Of a stretch of DNA of 64,000 nt, positions 9,969 to 18,740 are shown one piece after another. Position numbers and translations under genes: made by a program. Source of the DNA: Flavobacteriaceae bacterium GF1 (GTDB lineage: Bacteria; Bacteroidota; Bacteroidia; Flavobacteriales; Flavobacteriaceae); the NCBI GenBank assembly GCA_009797885.1, contig WNKP01000017.1:1-64000 (forward strand), in the 5' to 3' direction. The first letter of the stretch is position 1; the number at the start of each line of letters is the position of its first letter. The notes beneath the pieces were generated by a model that saw only the letters and a program-made list of their open reading frames with translations, was not told where the DNA came from and made no database searches.

Positions 9969-10195
9969 GTCCCGGTTTTCACCGATATCGGCACATTTTA
10001 TCGTCCGGTCTTGTACTAAAACTTCACCTTTGTTTCCAATTAGAAGGACTAACCAACAAAATTTGGGCAATGGAATAATCGTGTGGGTTAAATCGACCAT
10101 TGACTTTATAGGGTAAAGCTTTTTAAGTTATTGCATGTTAAGTTAGTTCAGTGAGACGGCGGGGATTTGAAACAGTGTTCCCCGTCGTTTTTTTT
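9969..10195 (+). ncRNA. Candidate small transcript: operator, leader, terminator
   Basis: GTCCC, 18 nt, CACA at 9969-9995 matches the array operator on the plus strand. It is followed by GGTCTTGTACTAAA and a -7-like CACCTTTG (10025-10032). No reading frame of note follows. The unit ends at 10155-10195 in a stem ACGGCGGGGA/TCCCCGTCGT followed by eight T, a convincing intrinsic terminator. Thus a transcript of roughly 150 nt without coding potential is predicted. Its stem resembles the hairpin at the end of the repeats at 13.4, 18.75 and 21.1 kb. The rest of 9690-10359 shows no gene; a weak frame near 10217 was rejected. Confidence 0.45.
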
Positions 10196-10359
10196 GCAGC
10201 ACAATACCCGATACCAATGACGTCTACTTACCATACACGAATCAAGGCATTGGAAAACCCGGGGACTGACCATATGATTTATGGAAGCATTGGTTTGAAG
10301 GTGATACTATGTGGTTCAACAATTCTTGAAGAATCGCTCCTTTTGTTGCCAAAAAAGGC

Positions 10360-12321
10360 TTAGTTATGCTTTAATACAACGTGGCCCTTGAGCACATTTT
10401 GGCCAATTTCTATGCGGTACCAATAGCTTGAAGCGGGCAGTGGACGGTTATTGAAAACACCGTCCCAGGAAAAGTTTTTGTCAGTGGATTGGAACAAGGG
10501 CTTTGAGGTACGATCAAAGATGCTGATTTTAAAAGCATCGACAAACTCCACTCCTTCCAGACTGAAACTATCATTGATACCATCCCCGTTCGGAGTGAAA
10601 AAGCGCGGGACGACAATATGGACAAACTGCAATTGTACTAAGCCGCAACCACCTTTCCCTCTTACAAAAGCGTTATAAACACCCCCCTGCTGGTTTTCAA
10701 AGAGGGATGTTTCCTGATAAGCAAGACCATCCAGGGAATATTCAAAATCACCTGAATTGAGGGTAAGAATCGTCAAATCCCGATGATCCGACACTACCTT
10801 ATCCAGTATCGGATGGTCAATTTGTGAAAGTTGAATCGTTTTGGTGGTTGAACATCCATTTCCTTTGGTGACAGCAACAGTATAGGTACCAGGGGAAGTT
10901 ACCACGATTTCCTTGGTCGTTTCCCCGGTGCTCCACAAATAGGAAGCATTGGTCACATCATCTCCTGATAACGTAACAGACTGTCCTTCGCAGAATGTCA
11001 AACTTTCGTGCGAGGACAAATCAAGATAAACAATGGAAACTGCGGTTCGTGTATTGGAACTACAATTTGTTGTTTTGCTCACTGCCTCCGCATAATACGT
11101 TCCTGAAATTGTTGTGGCGTATAGCTCGGAATCCCCTGCCAACAGGTTGCCCCCAGTAGGTGCATCATACCAATTGACCAGGACATCATTCGGAACCGAA
11201 ACCTGAACGCCTCTGGGATTATCCACGCAGAGTTCTACATCTCCTTGGCTTACGGGCGCATCCGGAATAGCAACAATAGTTACATCAAAAACATTCGAAA
11301 AAACACTACATCTTAAATTTGCCAGATTAATGGCATCCTCGGCAACCTTTACCCTATAGAAAGTAGCGGTATTGAGTTGGGGTGTTGTGAAAATAGGAGT
11401 GGTTTCACCAACAAGATCGTTCCAAGTTGTTCCATCCGCACTTTCCTGCCATTGATAGGCATGGGTTTTGAACGTGGAAAAATCAGGATGGGCGGTCAAA
11501 GTCGGTGTAATCGGTGCTTGACTTTCACAAACCGTAATGGAAGTGCTGTTGGTGCTGTCCGTAAGTAAAACAGTATCACCGCAACTTTTGAATACGATGT
11601 CGTCAATGCCAACATCATTGCCACACCCCCCAACACCATTGTTTCGCATTTTTAAAATGACGGAGGTTTGACCCGGCAACGTCCGGAATACCAGGGCATA
11701 TTGCTCCCAAGTGGGGGAAGCCTTGGCAAAAATATCGCCGGTATCACCAGTCGCCAATAACTGCGTGTCCGTATTGTCCCATACTTCAAACTTTAAATTC
11801 ACCGGGATGCCTCCTTGTAGCCCACAGCCAGTGCTTGTGCCCGACACCAGGTTCATTATCCATGAGGAAAATTCATAAGAGGTGTTTTCACAAAGCCCGC
11901 TCACTGTACGTCGAAAAAATTCCCCAGGCGTAACGCTTGCATTTACGATAAGTAATTTTCCATTGGTGTCGCCTGTATGGTCCGTGGTATCGAACCACAC
12001 TTGGTAATAATCGGTTCGACTCGAAATCGTATAAGTCCCATCGGGCGGCGCACCGTCCACATAAGGATAAGTTGTAGTGCCGGGAGGTAGTGGAGGCCCA
12101 TTTTCGGTGCCCGTACCAAAGGTTTCCGTAAAAATGGCATCGCCATAATTACCGCTGCAAAAACCCAATTGCGCATTCGACCCTTGAAAAAAAAAGACCA
12201 AATAAAACCAGAAAAAAGAGTGGATTACGTTCGCGTTCTTTTGGGAAAATTTGCCTCGTATAGTACTATATTGGTATAAATTTAATATTGTTTCATTAAA
12301 TTTTAGACGAAACCTACCCAT
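10360..12321 (-). CDS. Secreted jellyroll/Ig-like protein, T9SS type B
   Basis: From the start at 12321 (MGRFRLKF) the protein has 653 residues; an upstream in-frame ATG at 12408 would read through the operator and is less likely. A hydrophobic segment ending 'FFFQGSNAQ' (~residues 38-50) serves as signal peptide. A jellyroll-like domain common in Flavobacteriia follows ('NGKLLIVNASVTPGEFFRRT', 'LCENTSYEFSSWI'). Next come Ig-like domains including 'LTFCEGQSVTLSGDD...YLWSTGETT', and a gliding-motility-associated type B sorting domain at the C-terminus ('RFFTPNGDGINDSF', end 'KGHVVLKHN'). Export by T9SS and surface attachment are expected. The operator core ends only 24 nt before the chosen start, so the transcript would be nearly leaderless or the true start may be a non-ATG codon further in. 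Confidence 0.85.
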   Translation of the reverse strand: MGRFRLKFNETILNLYQYSTIRGKFSQKNANVIHSFFWFYLVFFFQGSNAQLGFCSGNYGDAIFTETFGTGTENGPPLPPGTTTYPYVDGAPPDGTYTISSRTDYYQVWFDTTDHTGDTNGKLLIVNASVTPGEFFRRTVSGLCENTSYEFSSWIMNLVSGTSTGCGLQGGIPVNLKFEVWDNTDTQLLATGDTGDIFAKASPTWEQYALVFRTLPGQTSVILKMRNNGVGGCGNDVGIDDIVFKSCGDTVLLTDSTNSTSITVCESQAPITPTLTAHPDFSTFKTHAYQWQESADGTTWNDLVGETTPIFTTPQLNTATFYRVKVAEDAINLANLRCSVFSNVFDVTIVAIPDAPVSQGDVELCVDNPRGVQVSVPNDVLVNWYDAPTGGNLLAGDSELYATTISGTYYAEAVSKTTNCSSNTRTAVSIVYLDLSSHESLTFCEGQSVTLSGDDVTNASYLWSTGETTKEIVVTSPGTYTVAVTKGNGCSTTKTIQLSQIDHPILDKVVSDHRDLTILTLNSGDFEYSLDGLAYQETSLFENQQGGVYNAFVRGKGGCGLVQLQFVHIVVPRFFTPNGDGINDSFSLEGVEFVDAFKISIFDRTSKPLFQSTDKNFSWDGVFNNRPLPASSYWYRIEIGQNVLKGHVVLKHN

Positions 12322-12344
12322 TACGCGAAAAATATCCCATAAAA

Positions 12345-12371
12345 AGTGCTGAGATCCAGTAAAGCTGGGAC
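12345..12371 (-). promoter_or_regulatory. Direct-repeat operator, copy C
   Basis: Gene-sense GTCCC, 18 nt, CACT, followed by TTTTTATG. It lies immediately upstream of the gene at 10360-12321. Confidence 0.55.
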
Positions 12372-12473
12372 GTAAAAAGAGCGTATTGGGATTTTGGACG
12401 AACACCATTGCCCCAACCTTTTTGCTAGCCTTTGCTAATGAGCTTTACAGGTGGCACCTAGCGTAAAACGGTC

Positions 12474-13118
12474 TTAATCCTTTTCCATTTCCTCCATCAT
12501 CCGGTCAAAAGTGGTGATCCTGCTGTAAAGCTTTCCCCCCAAACTAATTATGGGGCTGGACAAAGCATCCATCTCTTGGGTAGATCTGGACAAAAATTGG
12601 CCCAACTGTTCCTTTACTTTGGGGTTCTCGTCCAGGGAAACGCTTCTAAAGATGAAATTTTGGGAATTGAGTTGATTTACAATGCTATCGCAGGCGTCAC
12701 AGCCCCTGGATGTGTAGATGGTAATCTGTTTCCTTGGCCTGATCTTGGGTGGTGGGATATCCAATACCTCGAATTCCTTTTTCAACGCCCGTTTGGATAA
12801 ACTGTCATTGGTCTTTAGTGTTTTGGTGTAGATCGGTCGTTTGTCCCGAAGTAAAACAATGGTCTTTAAATGGACCCTGGATGCTGCGGGAACCCTGATC
12901 CATCTAGGTTTTGCGGCACTCTGTCTAAAATTGGTACCCTTTACCTCAAATAGCACATCATAGTCCCTAAATGTCCTGTTCTCGGCAAAAAAAGCGATCC
13001 GGTTCTTGGATTTGGTCTCGGTCACCATGACCGTTCCCCTCTGGGTCCAAGCAAAGGTCGTCATAAAACAGAGCAAAAGGGTCAGCGCTGTACGCATGAA
13101 ATGTTGATCAGTTCCCAC
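12474..13118 (-). CDS. Exported glutaredoxin/thioredoxin-fold protein
   Basis: A 214-residue protein with an N-terminal hydrophobic signal (RTALTLLLCFMTTFAWTQ). Residues ~25-105 form an unrecognised beta-rich domain. From ~130 comes a glutaredoxin-like domain: 'KQITIYTSRGCDACDSI' contains the redox pair C-D-A-C, and 'SPIISLGGKLYS' supplies the cis-proline loop. It would act as a thiol oxidoreductase in the periplasm. It overlaps the 70-residue gene upstream by 11 nt. Both have paralogues at 16205 and 17551, so the pair was duplicated. An alternative start is M8 (13097). Confidence 0.75.
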   Translation of the reverse strand: MGTDQHFMRTALTLLLCFMTTFAWTQRGTVMVTETKSKNRIAFFAENRTFRDYDVLFEVKGTNFRQSAAKPRWIRVPAASRVHLKTIVLLRDKRPIYTKTLKTNDSLSKRALKKEFEVLDIPPPKIRPRKQITIYTSRGCDACDSIVNQLNSQNFIFRSVSLDENPKVKEQLGQFLSRSTQEMDALSSPIISLGGKLYSRITTFDRMMEEMEKD

Positions 13119-13320
13119 GATTTCTTCTCGGTTGGATTTCTTTCCATAATTTTTTGAAGGTTTCCTCCTTTTTAAAGTATTTCCGCCATTTTGACTTCAC
13201 AAATTCTTTATCGGGCGAAAAATTCTTTTTACTCAATATCCTGATATCGGCCATGAGCCCTTTGTTGACTTCTTCCAGTCTTTTGTTCTTTTCCAGGACT
13301 TTTTGGTATAATTTCCACAT
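13108..13320 (-). CDS. Small charged helical protein, paralogue of 17551
   Basis: A 70-residue, strongly basic protein predicted as coiled coil ('KVLEKNKRLEEVNKGLMADIRIL') with a C-terminal 'KSKWRKYFKKEETFKKLWKEIQP'. The 80-residue protein at 17551 matches it along its length (LMADIRIL, SKWRKHF, FKKLWKEIQP), which supports real coding. Family unknown. It overlaps the start of the exported glutaredoxin-like gene and is probably co-transcribed with it. Confidence 0.65.
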   Translation of the reverse strand: MWKLYQKVLEKNKRLEEVNKGLMADIRILSKKNFSPDKEFVKSKWRKYFKKEETFKKLWKEIQPRRNRGN

Positions 13321-13364
13321 GTCATTGTGCTGATGGGTACAGGTTGGCTGTTCAGATAACTTGG

Positions 13365-13680
13365 CGATGACACGGTCAACGCCCGTCGCCTTAAAATTGG
13401 TCGTCCCTCCAGGTCAGGGGAAGTTTCCATAACGACGGGGGACCTTGGAAACCAAGTCCCCGTCGTCTAACCTCAAATATGGAAAAACCAACTTCGAAAA
13501 TGAAAAAGGCCCTCGAAGGTTAACACGTTGCACAGCCAATCCTAATGAAAACCAATCCCATACTTAAGAAGTTGTATCAGGCAAATCTTAATTTTTAACC
13601 TCATACCATACCAAAAAAAGTGTTGGAACCCGTAAAATTGGGGACGAGGAAGACAGTTGGTGGGACAATGGAAATCTCCA
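13365..13680 (-). repeat. Structured ~250-nt repeat, copy D (operator, leader, hairpin)
   Basis: In gene sense the unit starts with an operator core (13619-13645; GTCCC, 18 nt, CACT), continues with a -33-like TTTTTTTGG and a -7-like AAGATTTG, and after about 150 nt reaches a hairpin (13432-13467; CGACGGGGAC pairing with GTCCCCGTCG) directly followed by 'TTATGGAAAC'. Copies lie at 18741-18990 and 21060-21360. A shorter relic of the part after the hairpin is at 13740-13820. The rest of 13321-13890 shows no gene. Confidence 0.65.
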
Positions 13681-13890
13681 TACGAGGATGGGTAGGCCCG
13701 ATATTTTCATCCGCACGAATCGCCTGGAACTTTTTGTGGGCCGGTTGCCGATGCCTTTGCCTAAAACCTGTCGTCCCTGACGAGTTCCCATCCTCCAGGG
13801 GAAGGTTTTCGTAACCATCGTTCAGTGCCATTATGGTACAGGGGTATTTCTTCAATGTTGCGTAAAAACCCCTTCCTTTAAGTGGGGGAG

Positions 13891-15747
13891 TCAAGGTTGG
13901 CGCTTCAGCGCAAAGTAACCTTTGAAAACTTTTCGGACACCATCCTTGGTATCATAGGTGAGACTGAACCAATAACTTGATGAAGGGGCTTCATTCCCTC
14001 GAACAGTGCCGTCCCATTCCCATCCCATTTCATCGTTGAATTGATGCTGAACTGCACCAAAACGATCAAAAATCGTTATCTCCGGATTTTCGATTTCAAA
14101 TAGGTTCACAATCTTCCAGGTATCGTTAACGCCATCACCGTTAGGTGTAAAAAATCGAGGGTAATCTACAATATAAAACCCCTTGGAAACAACACTGCAT
14201 TCATATTCATCTTGAACATAGGCAATGTAATCATCTCCCGGGGCCAAATTGGAAAAAACATTGTCCTCTTTAAATGTCAATCCATCCAAGCTGAACATAT
14301 ATTCATTTGGTCCTTCAACATTTATGGAAACGGAGTGACTGTTACTGAACATATCGCTCAAAATATCCACCTCAAAAAACGTGGGCGGTCCGGAAGTAGT
14401 TACAGTTGCGGACAAGGATAGGTAACAATTGTACAGCAGGTTTTCAACCACAACATGATAAATTCCCGGTTCGGTGGGAACAAGGGAAGGTTGATCTTCA
14501 TTTGCCATCAGGTTTCCGGTACTTACCGAGTTGCGGTACCAATCAAAGGAATACTCCGCCGAGGAAAGCTTTGTGTCCATTTGGGGAAGGGGCTCAAGAG
14601 GGTTTCCCTCACCATCCAAACATAAAATATATTCTTCTTGTAAGGTGGATGAAATATCCAATGGAAAAGGATCGATATACTCGATTTCCACACGACCTTC
14701 AGATATACAATTGGCGGAAAACTCCACTTCCACCTCATAGATTCCCTCCTCGTTCACCGATACTGTGGGCAGATCATCAAAAAGGTCCAATTGTACACCA
14801 TCTTTAAACCATCTGTAATGGGCTTCACCAGAAACGGTGGCGTCAATTTCAAAAATGTCTCCCTGGCATAGGGGATTGCCGTTTTGTACAGTTCTGTTTT
14901 CCCCTAGGGATACATCCACGGAAAAACTCCCTGCTTCCAAAAAAACGGCAGAATCATAACTAGAATCCCAGAAATCAGCTATGACGAGTTTTATGGTATA
15001 CGTTTCTCCGGGATTTACCGTGGATTGTGCCACCAAACTTGTTGTGTTTCCTGTCATCGATATTGCGGAATCATCCCCGTTGATACCCGCAAAATATGCT
15101 TCATTACTGGCTTCACATGAAGTGGAAAAACCGAGTGAATCAGGTACACCGGGCCTGATGCTGGTTGCTGAAACGAGGTCTTGCGACCCCGGAACCAGCG
15201 CAAGATTGGACGAGACACCATTGGAATCCGTTAAGATAAAAGCAAATACATCAGAATATCTGCACTGCCAATCATTGGCATACTCCTCGGAGGCAAAAAG
15301 GAAATTAAAACTCATGTTGTTTGCCCTGGGAGTAAAATCAAATTCTATATAGGAAGCATTATAAAGACTATCTAAAGCTACTCCTGTTATAGTGGACAAA
15401 TCGGAATCACCAATCCATCGTCGGTCACGGTCATCCCTATTAAATGTAAAATTCCAACCATTATTTGGCCCAACGGCATCAATGGCACTACCCGTGGAAA
15501 TCACAATACCTTCCCTATAAGGAAAGTTATCGCCATTGAACTCAAAATAGCCAATACCGTTTGCGTTATTTACGCTATAGTCAGTACCGGTGGAAGATCT
15601 GTAGTTGGAAGTCTCAGCGCAATTCCTGTCCACCAACACCTCGGTGACCAAACGCTCCACAGCATAGTTTGGGTCCACAACAATTTGTCCAAAACAGGAT
15701 GCGCAAATACAACTGAACATTAAATATTGTACTAATATTCCCTTCAA
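13891..15747 (-). CDS. Choice-of-anchor L protein, T9SS type B (copy 1)
   Basis: A 618-residue secreted protein; signal peptide MKGILVQYLMFSCICASCFGQ. Residues ~25-280 form a choice-of-anchor L domain (VDPNYAVERLVTEVLVD, 'GYFEFNGDNFPYREGIVISTG', 'MSFNFLFASEEY', 'VFAFILTDSNGVS'). Two Ig-like domains follow. The C-terminus is a gliding-motility-associated type B sorting domain ('RFFTPNGDGVNDTWKI', 'FKGYFALKRQP'). The domain is widespread in Bacteroidota surface proteins, but its binding partner is not established. The gene is nearly identical in DNA to that at 19009, including ~70 nt upstream of the start; most differences cluster at residues 50-150 of the protein, around the 'DDRDRRWIGDSDLSTITG' segment. 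Confidence 0.93.
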   Translation of the reverse strand: MKGILVQYLMFSCICASCFGQIVVDPNYAVERLVTEVLVDRNCAETSNYRSSTGTDYSVNNANGIGYFEFNGDNFPYREGIVISTGSAIDAVGPNNGWNFTFNRDDRDRRWIGDSDLSTITGVALDSLYNASYIEFDFTPRANNMSFNFLFASEEYANDWQCRYSDVFAFILTDSNGVSSNLALVPGSQDLVSATSIRPGVPDSLGFSTSCEASNEAYFAGINGDDSAISMTGNTTSLVAQSTVNPGETYTIKLVIADFWDSSYDSAVFLEAGSFSVDVSLGENRTVQNGNPLCQGDIFEIDATVSGEAHYRWFKDGVQLDLFDDLPTVSVNEEGIYEVEVEFSANCISEGRVEIEYIDPFPLDISSTLQEEYILCLDGEGNPLEPLPQMDTKLSSAEYSFDWYRNSVSTGNLMANEDQPSLVPTEPGIYHVVVENLLYNCYLSLSATVTTSGPPTFFEVDILSDMFSNSHSVSINVEGPNEYMFSLDGLTFKEDNVFSNLAPGDDYIAYVQDEYECSVVSKGFYIVDYPRFFTPNGDGVNDTWKIVNLFEIENPEITIFDRFGAVQHQFNDEMGWEWDGTVRGNEAPSSSYWFSLTYDTKDGVRKVFKGYFALKRQP

Positions 15748-15826
15748 AATACATTGGGTTAGCTATCAGATTACATGCTCAAATTGGAGCAAAATTGATG
15801 TAATCGGATATCGTTTAAATAGATTT

Positions 15827-16144
15827 TTACATTTTTGATTCAGCTTTTCTTAGGGCTTCACGGAATTCCTTTAATTTAGGTTCAACATCCCTTCTTGCCG
15901 ATGTAATCAAGGAATCAAAAACTACTAGAGCTTTATTTAGAACTCTTATTTCATCAGCTTTCGATTTTTCTTTTCGATAGATGACCGCTAATCTCCTATA
16001 TGGAAAGCTGCCTTCGAAGCCTTCGGAAATATTGGCTTCATAAAGCGCTTTGGCTTCCAATATTTTTCCTTTCTTTTCCAGGCGCTTCCCCATTGAATTT
16101 CTATTAACCTGTGCTTTGAAATTGCTCATACTTTGTTTCAACAA
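15827..16144 (-). CDS. Small TPR-like helical protein
   Basis: A 105-residue protein with no signal peptide. 'LEKKGKILEAKALYEANISEGFEGSFPYRRLAVIYRKEKSKADEIRVLNKAL' reads as one and a half tetratricopeptide-like helix pairs, suggesting a cytoplasmic protein-binding role. The start may instead be M6. It lies between the choice-of-anchor L gene and the second glutaredoxin-like gene on the same strand; a link to them is not evident. Confidence 0.6.
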   Translation of the reverse strand: MLKQSMSNFKAQVNRNSMGKRLEKKGKILEAKALYEANISEGFEGSFPYRRLAVIYRKEKSKADEIRVLNKALVVFDSLITSARRDVEPKLKEFREALRKAESKM

Positions 16145-16204
16145 TGTAAATTGATATACTTAGCATTTTTTGTTTTACAAGTAGCGCCACGGCGCAAAAC
16201 GGCC

Positions 16205-16945
16205 TTACTCCTTTTCCATTTCCTCCATCATCCGATCGAAAGTGGTGATCTTGCTGTAGAGCTTTCCCCCCAAACTGATTATGGGGCCGGACAGGGAATC
16301 CATCGCTTGGGCCGATTTGGACAAAATTTGGCCCAACTGTTCCTTCACTTCGGGGCTTTCATCCAGGGAAACACTTCTAAAGGTGAAATTTCCGGCATTG
16401 AGCTGGCCTATAATGCTATCACAGGCACCACAGCCCTTGAATGTGTAGATGGTGATCTGTTTCTTTTTCTTTGGCCTGACCTCGGGCGGTGGGATGTCCA
16501 CTACCTCGGATTTCTTTTTCCCTGCCCGTTTTGGTAAACTGTCGTTGGCCCTAAAACCAAAGGGTTCCGGTATAGGTTGAATCCGGTCCTTGATCCTCAT
16601 ATATTCTTTCCAGCGGTACGATTCCAGAACATACGCCATTTCCGAAGTTTCCTGACTTGATACGCGCCTTAGGACCTCGTATTTGCCTTTTGGGGATAAA
16701 CTATCGTCCCGTTCAACAGCACGTTTTTTGACCAGGAACCGGGCAACGGTGGATTGGAACTCCAAGGCTTGATCGGCCCCCATTACCAAATACGGTTGAT
16801 ACTTCGCAGTGATGTCCCTGGCCTCAAAACGGATGTTCCGGTCAATTTTCAATGCATAGAACGTCTGTGCCCGTAAGAAAGGGACCAATACTAGAAATAA
16901 GCCAAAAGCCAAGGCCGTGTGCATGAAATGTCGATTGGTCCCCAT
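16205..16945 (-). CDS. Exported glutaredoxin/thioredoxin-fold protein, second copy
   Basis: From MGTNRHFMHTALAFG (16945) the protein has 246 residues; a start 54 nt upstream would precede the signal sequence and is less likely. After the signal peptide comes a domain of ~115 residues unlike that of the first copy. The C-terminal ~85 residues match it closely: 'KQITIYTFKGCGACDSI' (redox pair C-G-A-C) and 'GPIISLGGKLYSKITTFDRMMEEMEKE'. The conserved redox end with different N-termini suggests a reusable module. It is followed by a TPR-like gene and preceded by a lipocalin-like gene. Confidence 0.75.
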   Translation of the reverse strand: MGTNRHFMHTALAFGLFLVLVPFLRAQTFYALKIDRNIRFEARDITAKYQPYLVMGADQALEFQSTVARFLVKKRAVERDDSLSPKGKYEVLRRVSSQETSEMAYVLESYRWKEYMRIKDRIQPIPEPFGFRANDSLPKRAGKKKSEVVDIPPPEVRPKKKKQITIYTFKGCGACDSIIGQLNAGNFTFRSVSLDESPEVKEQLGQILSKSAQAMDSLSGPIISLGGKLYSKITTFDRMMEEMEKE

Positions 16946-16995
16946 CTTCTTTACTAATGGAGCAGTGGGATATGTGCTGCTCTGATATATGCCCA

Positions 16996-17469
16996 TCACT
17001 GTCTATGGTAAGTCGTTAGTATAACCAATCGCTTTTGATTGCCATTTTCGGTAAATTCCTCTACATGCGCAATGCCAAGCTGTGTCCCGCTCAAAGTAAA
17101 TTCAACTGTTTGAGTACCCTCTCCGTCATAGGCAACAGAAAGTAGGTTTCCACTGACCGAATATGTTCCAACATCGGTTGATGTTTCAACAATAACATCT
17201 CCATTTTCAGTATAAGAGTACGATTTAAGGTCATCAAATGTCCCATCTGCATAGAAGGTAATCCTAATGAAGTTATTAGCATCAATGGTATCCGTTGCCA
17301 TACCGTCCGAAACATTGTTCGTAAACTCCTCTGTTGTGCCAGAAGCCTGTAACCAGGTGCCCACTATGGATGGACCTTGGTCATCGCTATTGCATGAAGT
17401 GGGCAATGTTGTCGCAAATGCCTCTACTGTCAACGGAATCATTGCTCTCTTTTTTCTTGATTGGTTCAT
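16996..17469 (-). CDS. Lipocalin-like lipoprotein, degenerate signal
   Basis: A 157-residue protein. Residues ~35-150 have the pattern of lipocalin-like small beta-barrels of Bacteroidota: 'IVGTWLQASG' near the start, 'ITFYADGTFDDLKSYSYTENGDV', 'GTYSVSGNLLSVAYDGEGTQTVEFTLSGTQL'. A possible lipobox cysteine lies in 'LPTSC' at ~26, but the segment before it is weakly hydrophobic for a lipoprotein signal, so export may be impaired. Function unknown. Confidence 0.65.
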   Translation of the reverse strand: MNQSRKKRAMIPLTVEAFATTLPTSCNSDDQGPSIVGTWLQASGTTEEFTNNVSDGMATDTIDANNFIRITFYADGTFDDLKSYSYTENGDVIVETSTDVGTYSVSGNLLSVAYDGEGTQTVEFTLSGTQLGIAHVEEFTENGNQKRLVILTTYHRQ

Positions 17470-17550
17470 TTTTTAAAAATTATGGCTGTTGATTTAATGA
17501 TATCGATATCTAAAATTGAGGGGGAATCTAAACCTGTGGGCAGTGATTCT

Positions 17551-17793
17551 TTATGTTGATTGGTTCCCACGGTCTTTTCCCGGTTGGATCTCTTTCCACA
17601 GTTTTTTGAAGGCCTCCTCCCTTTCAAAGTGTTTCCGCCATTTTGACCTCACAAATAGCTTGTCGGAGGAAAATTTATTTTGGACCAATATCCTGATATC
17701 GGCCATTAGGCTTTTCTTCTCTTCCTCCAGCCTTTCGTTTTCTTCGAGGATTTGTTTGTACAGCTTCCTTTTAATGTATTTATCCCTATCCAT
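17551..17793 (-). CDS. Small charged helical protein, paralogue of 13108
   Basis: An 80-residue basic, coiled-coil-like protein ('QILEENERLEEEKKSLMADIRIL', then 'RSKWRKHFEREEAFKKLWKEIQPGKDRGN'). It matches the 70-residue protein at 13108 end to end with a longer N-terminus. Family unknown. It lies 12 nt downstream of a two-helix membrane protein and probably shares its transcript. Confidence 0.65.
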   Translation of the reverse strand: MDRDKYIKRKLYKQILEENERLEEEKKSLMADIRILVQNKFSSDKLFVRSKWRKHFEREEAFKKLWKEIQPGKDRGNQST

Positions 17794-17805
17794 TTCAAGA
17801 TGTAT

Positions 17806-18036
17806 TCAGCCATCCAGATTTTCAATCTTTTTGTTGCATCTTCTCATAAACAGGATTGCGGCCACCATGATAAAATACCATCCCACAACTTCTATGTAGG
17901 GCAACCAATAATCCAGTTTTGAGGTCCATTCCTCCGTATTGGTGTCCGCTTTGCCCATCACCACAATCAGTACCCCGAATATTGCGTACAACAAAGGATT
18001 CTCCAGTAATCCCCAACTTTTCTTTTGTTTACTCAT
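17806..18036 (-). CDS. Small two-helix inner membrane protein
   Basis: From MSKQKKSWGLLEN (18036) the protein has 76 residues; a start 33 nt earlier is possible. Hydrophobic segments at ~12-27 ('LLYAIFGVLIVVMG') and ~50-67 ('VVGWYFIMVAAILFM') are separated by a polar loop, and a basic tail follows. Family not recognised. It sits between the barrel gene at 18118 and the helical protein at 17551. Confidence 0.6.
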   Translation of the reverse strand: MSKQKKSWGLLENPLLYAIFGVLIVVMGKADTNTEEWTSKLDYWLPYIEVVGWYFIMVAAILFMRRCNKKIENLDG

Positions 18037-18117
18037 CGTATTGTGTTTATTGGCTTTCGGTTTTTGCACCAGGTACTTTTTGTAATTGGCAAAACTGTAT
18101 TTTGGCCTTGCGCCATA

Positions 18118-18702
18118 TTAAAACCTCCATCCAAAATTCAAGCCGCCCCTTGGTTGTACCTCCCAACCAACATTGTCATCGCCCGGCAATCCCAGGTTCC
18201 TCCCGATTCCCACACCTAAATCCACAAGAAAACCGCTCTGACTTATCCATTTCCAACCAATTCCCACACCTATGGAGGTATCAAAATAATAACCTTCACC
18301 TGTTGACAAGAAATCATTTATAATAGCGGAAAACCACTCTTTAAAAATGAAGAATTTCAAGAATCCTTCCGCATAAAACCCCCTGGCCCCGTAATCCTGT
18401 TTGGAAAAGAAATATTGTCTGTAGTAAGGTGTGAAAGAGAATTGTTCAAAATCTGTATAACCATCCCAATCAAGGGAGACAAACAGGTCCGCGCCGATTC
18501 CAGAGTATCGCCCCAGGATATACTCGTACCTGGGACTTAGGGCCGGAATGGCTATTGCCGACATAACGTCGATACTTACCTCGTTTCTTTTGGCCACGGA
18601 AAACTTCGCAATCCTCTTTTCCGAATCTGTAGGTTCATCTTCCTGACAAAAGGCACAAATTGAAATCAGAAAAGCACCAGAAATAATCAAAAGGTCTTTC
18701 AT
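18118..18702 (-). CDS. Outer-membrane beta-barrel protein
   Basis: From MKDLLIISGAFLISICAFCQ (18702) the protein has 194 residues; an in-frame ATG at 18747 lies just after the hairpin of repeat E. The mature part shows alternating strands with aromatic belts ('PRYEYILGRYSGIGADLFVSLDW', 'YYRQYFFSKQDYGARGFYAEGFLKFFIF') and ends in a typical C-terminal F ('GGLNFGWRF') recognised by the barrel-assembly machinery. It resembles DUF3575-type outer membrane proteins, as does the protein at 37699. Ligand unknown. Confidence 0.8.
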   Translation of the reverse strand: MKDLLIISGAFLISICAFCQEDEPTDSEKRIAKFSVAKRNEVSIDVMSAIAIPALSPRYEYILGRYSGIGADLFVSLDWDGYTDFEQFSFTPYYRQYFFSKQDYGARGFYAEGFLKFFIFKEWFSAIINDFLSTGEGYYFDTSIGVGIGWKWISQSGFLVDLGVGIGRNLGLPGDDNVGWEVQPRGGLNFGWRF

Positions 18703-18740
18703 ATCACTGTATTTGTTATCCATTACGCTGTTAAGGATTG

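Noticed and set aside
10151-10363. 70-codon plus-strand frame after the hairpin at 10155
   Set aside because: It begins within the terminator stem and ends against the type B gene; only a short GSTILEE phrase is shared with another intergenic region.
13233-13818. Short minus-strand frames (65, 76 and 97 codons) in the repeat D region
   Set aside because: They are overlapping frames in a non-coding repeat; the corresponding frame in copy F stops after seven codons, so they are not conserved as protein.
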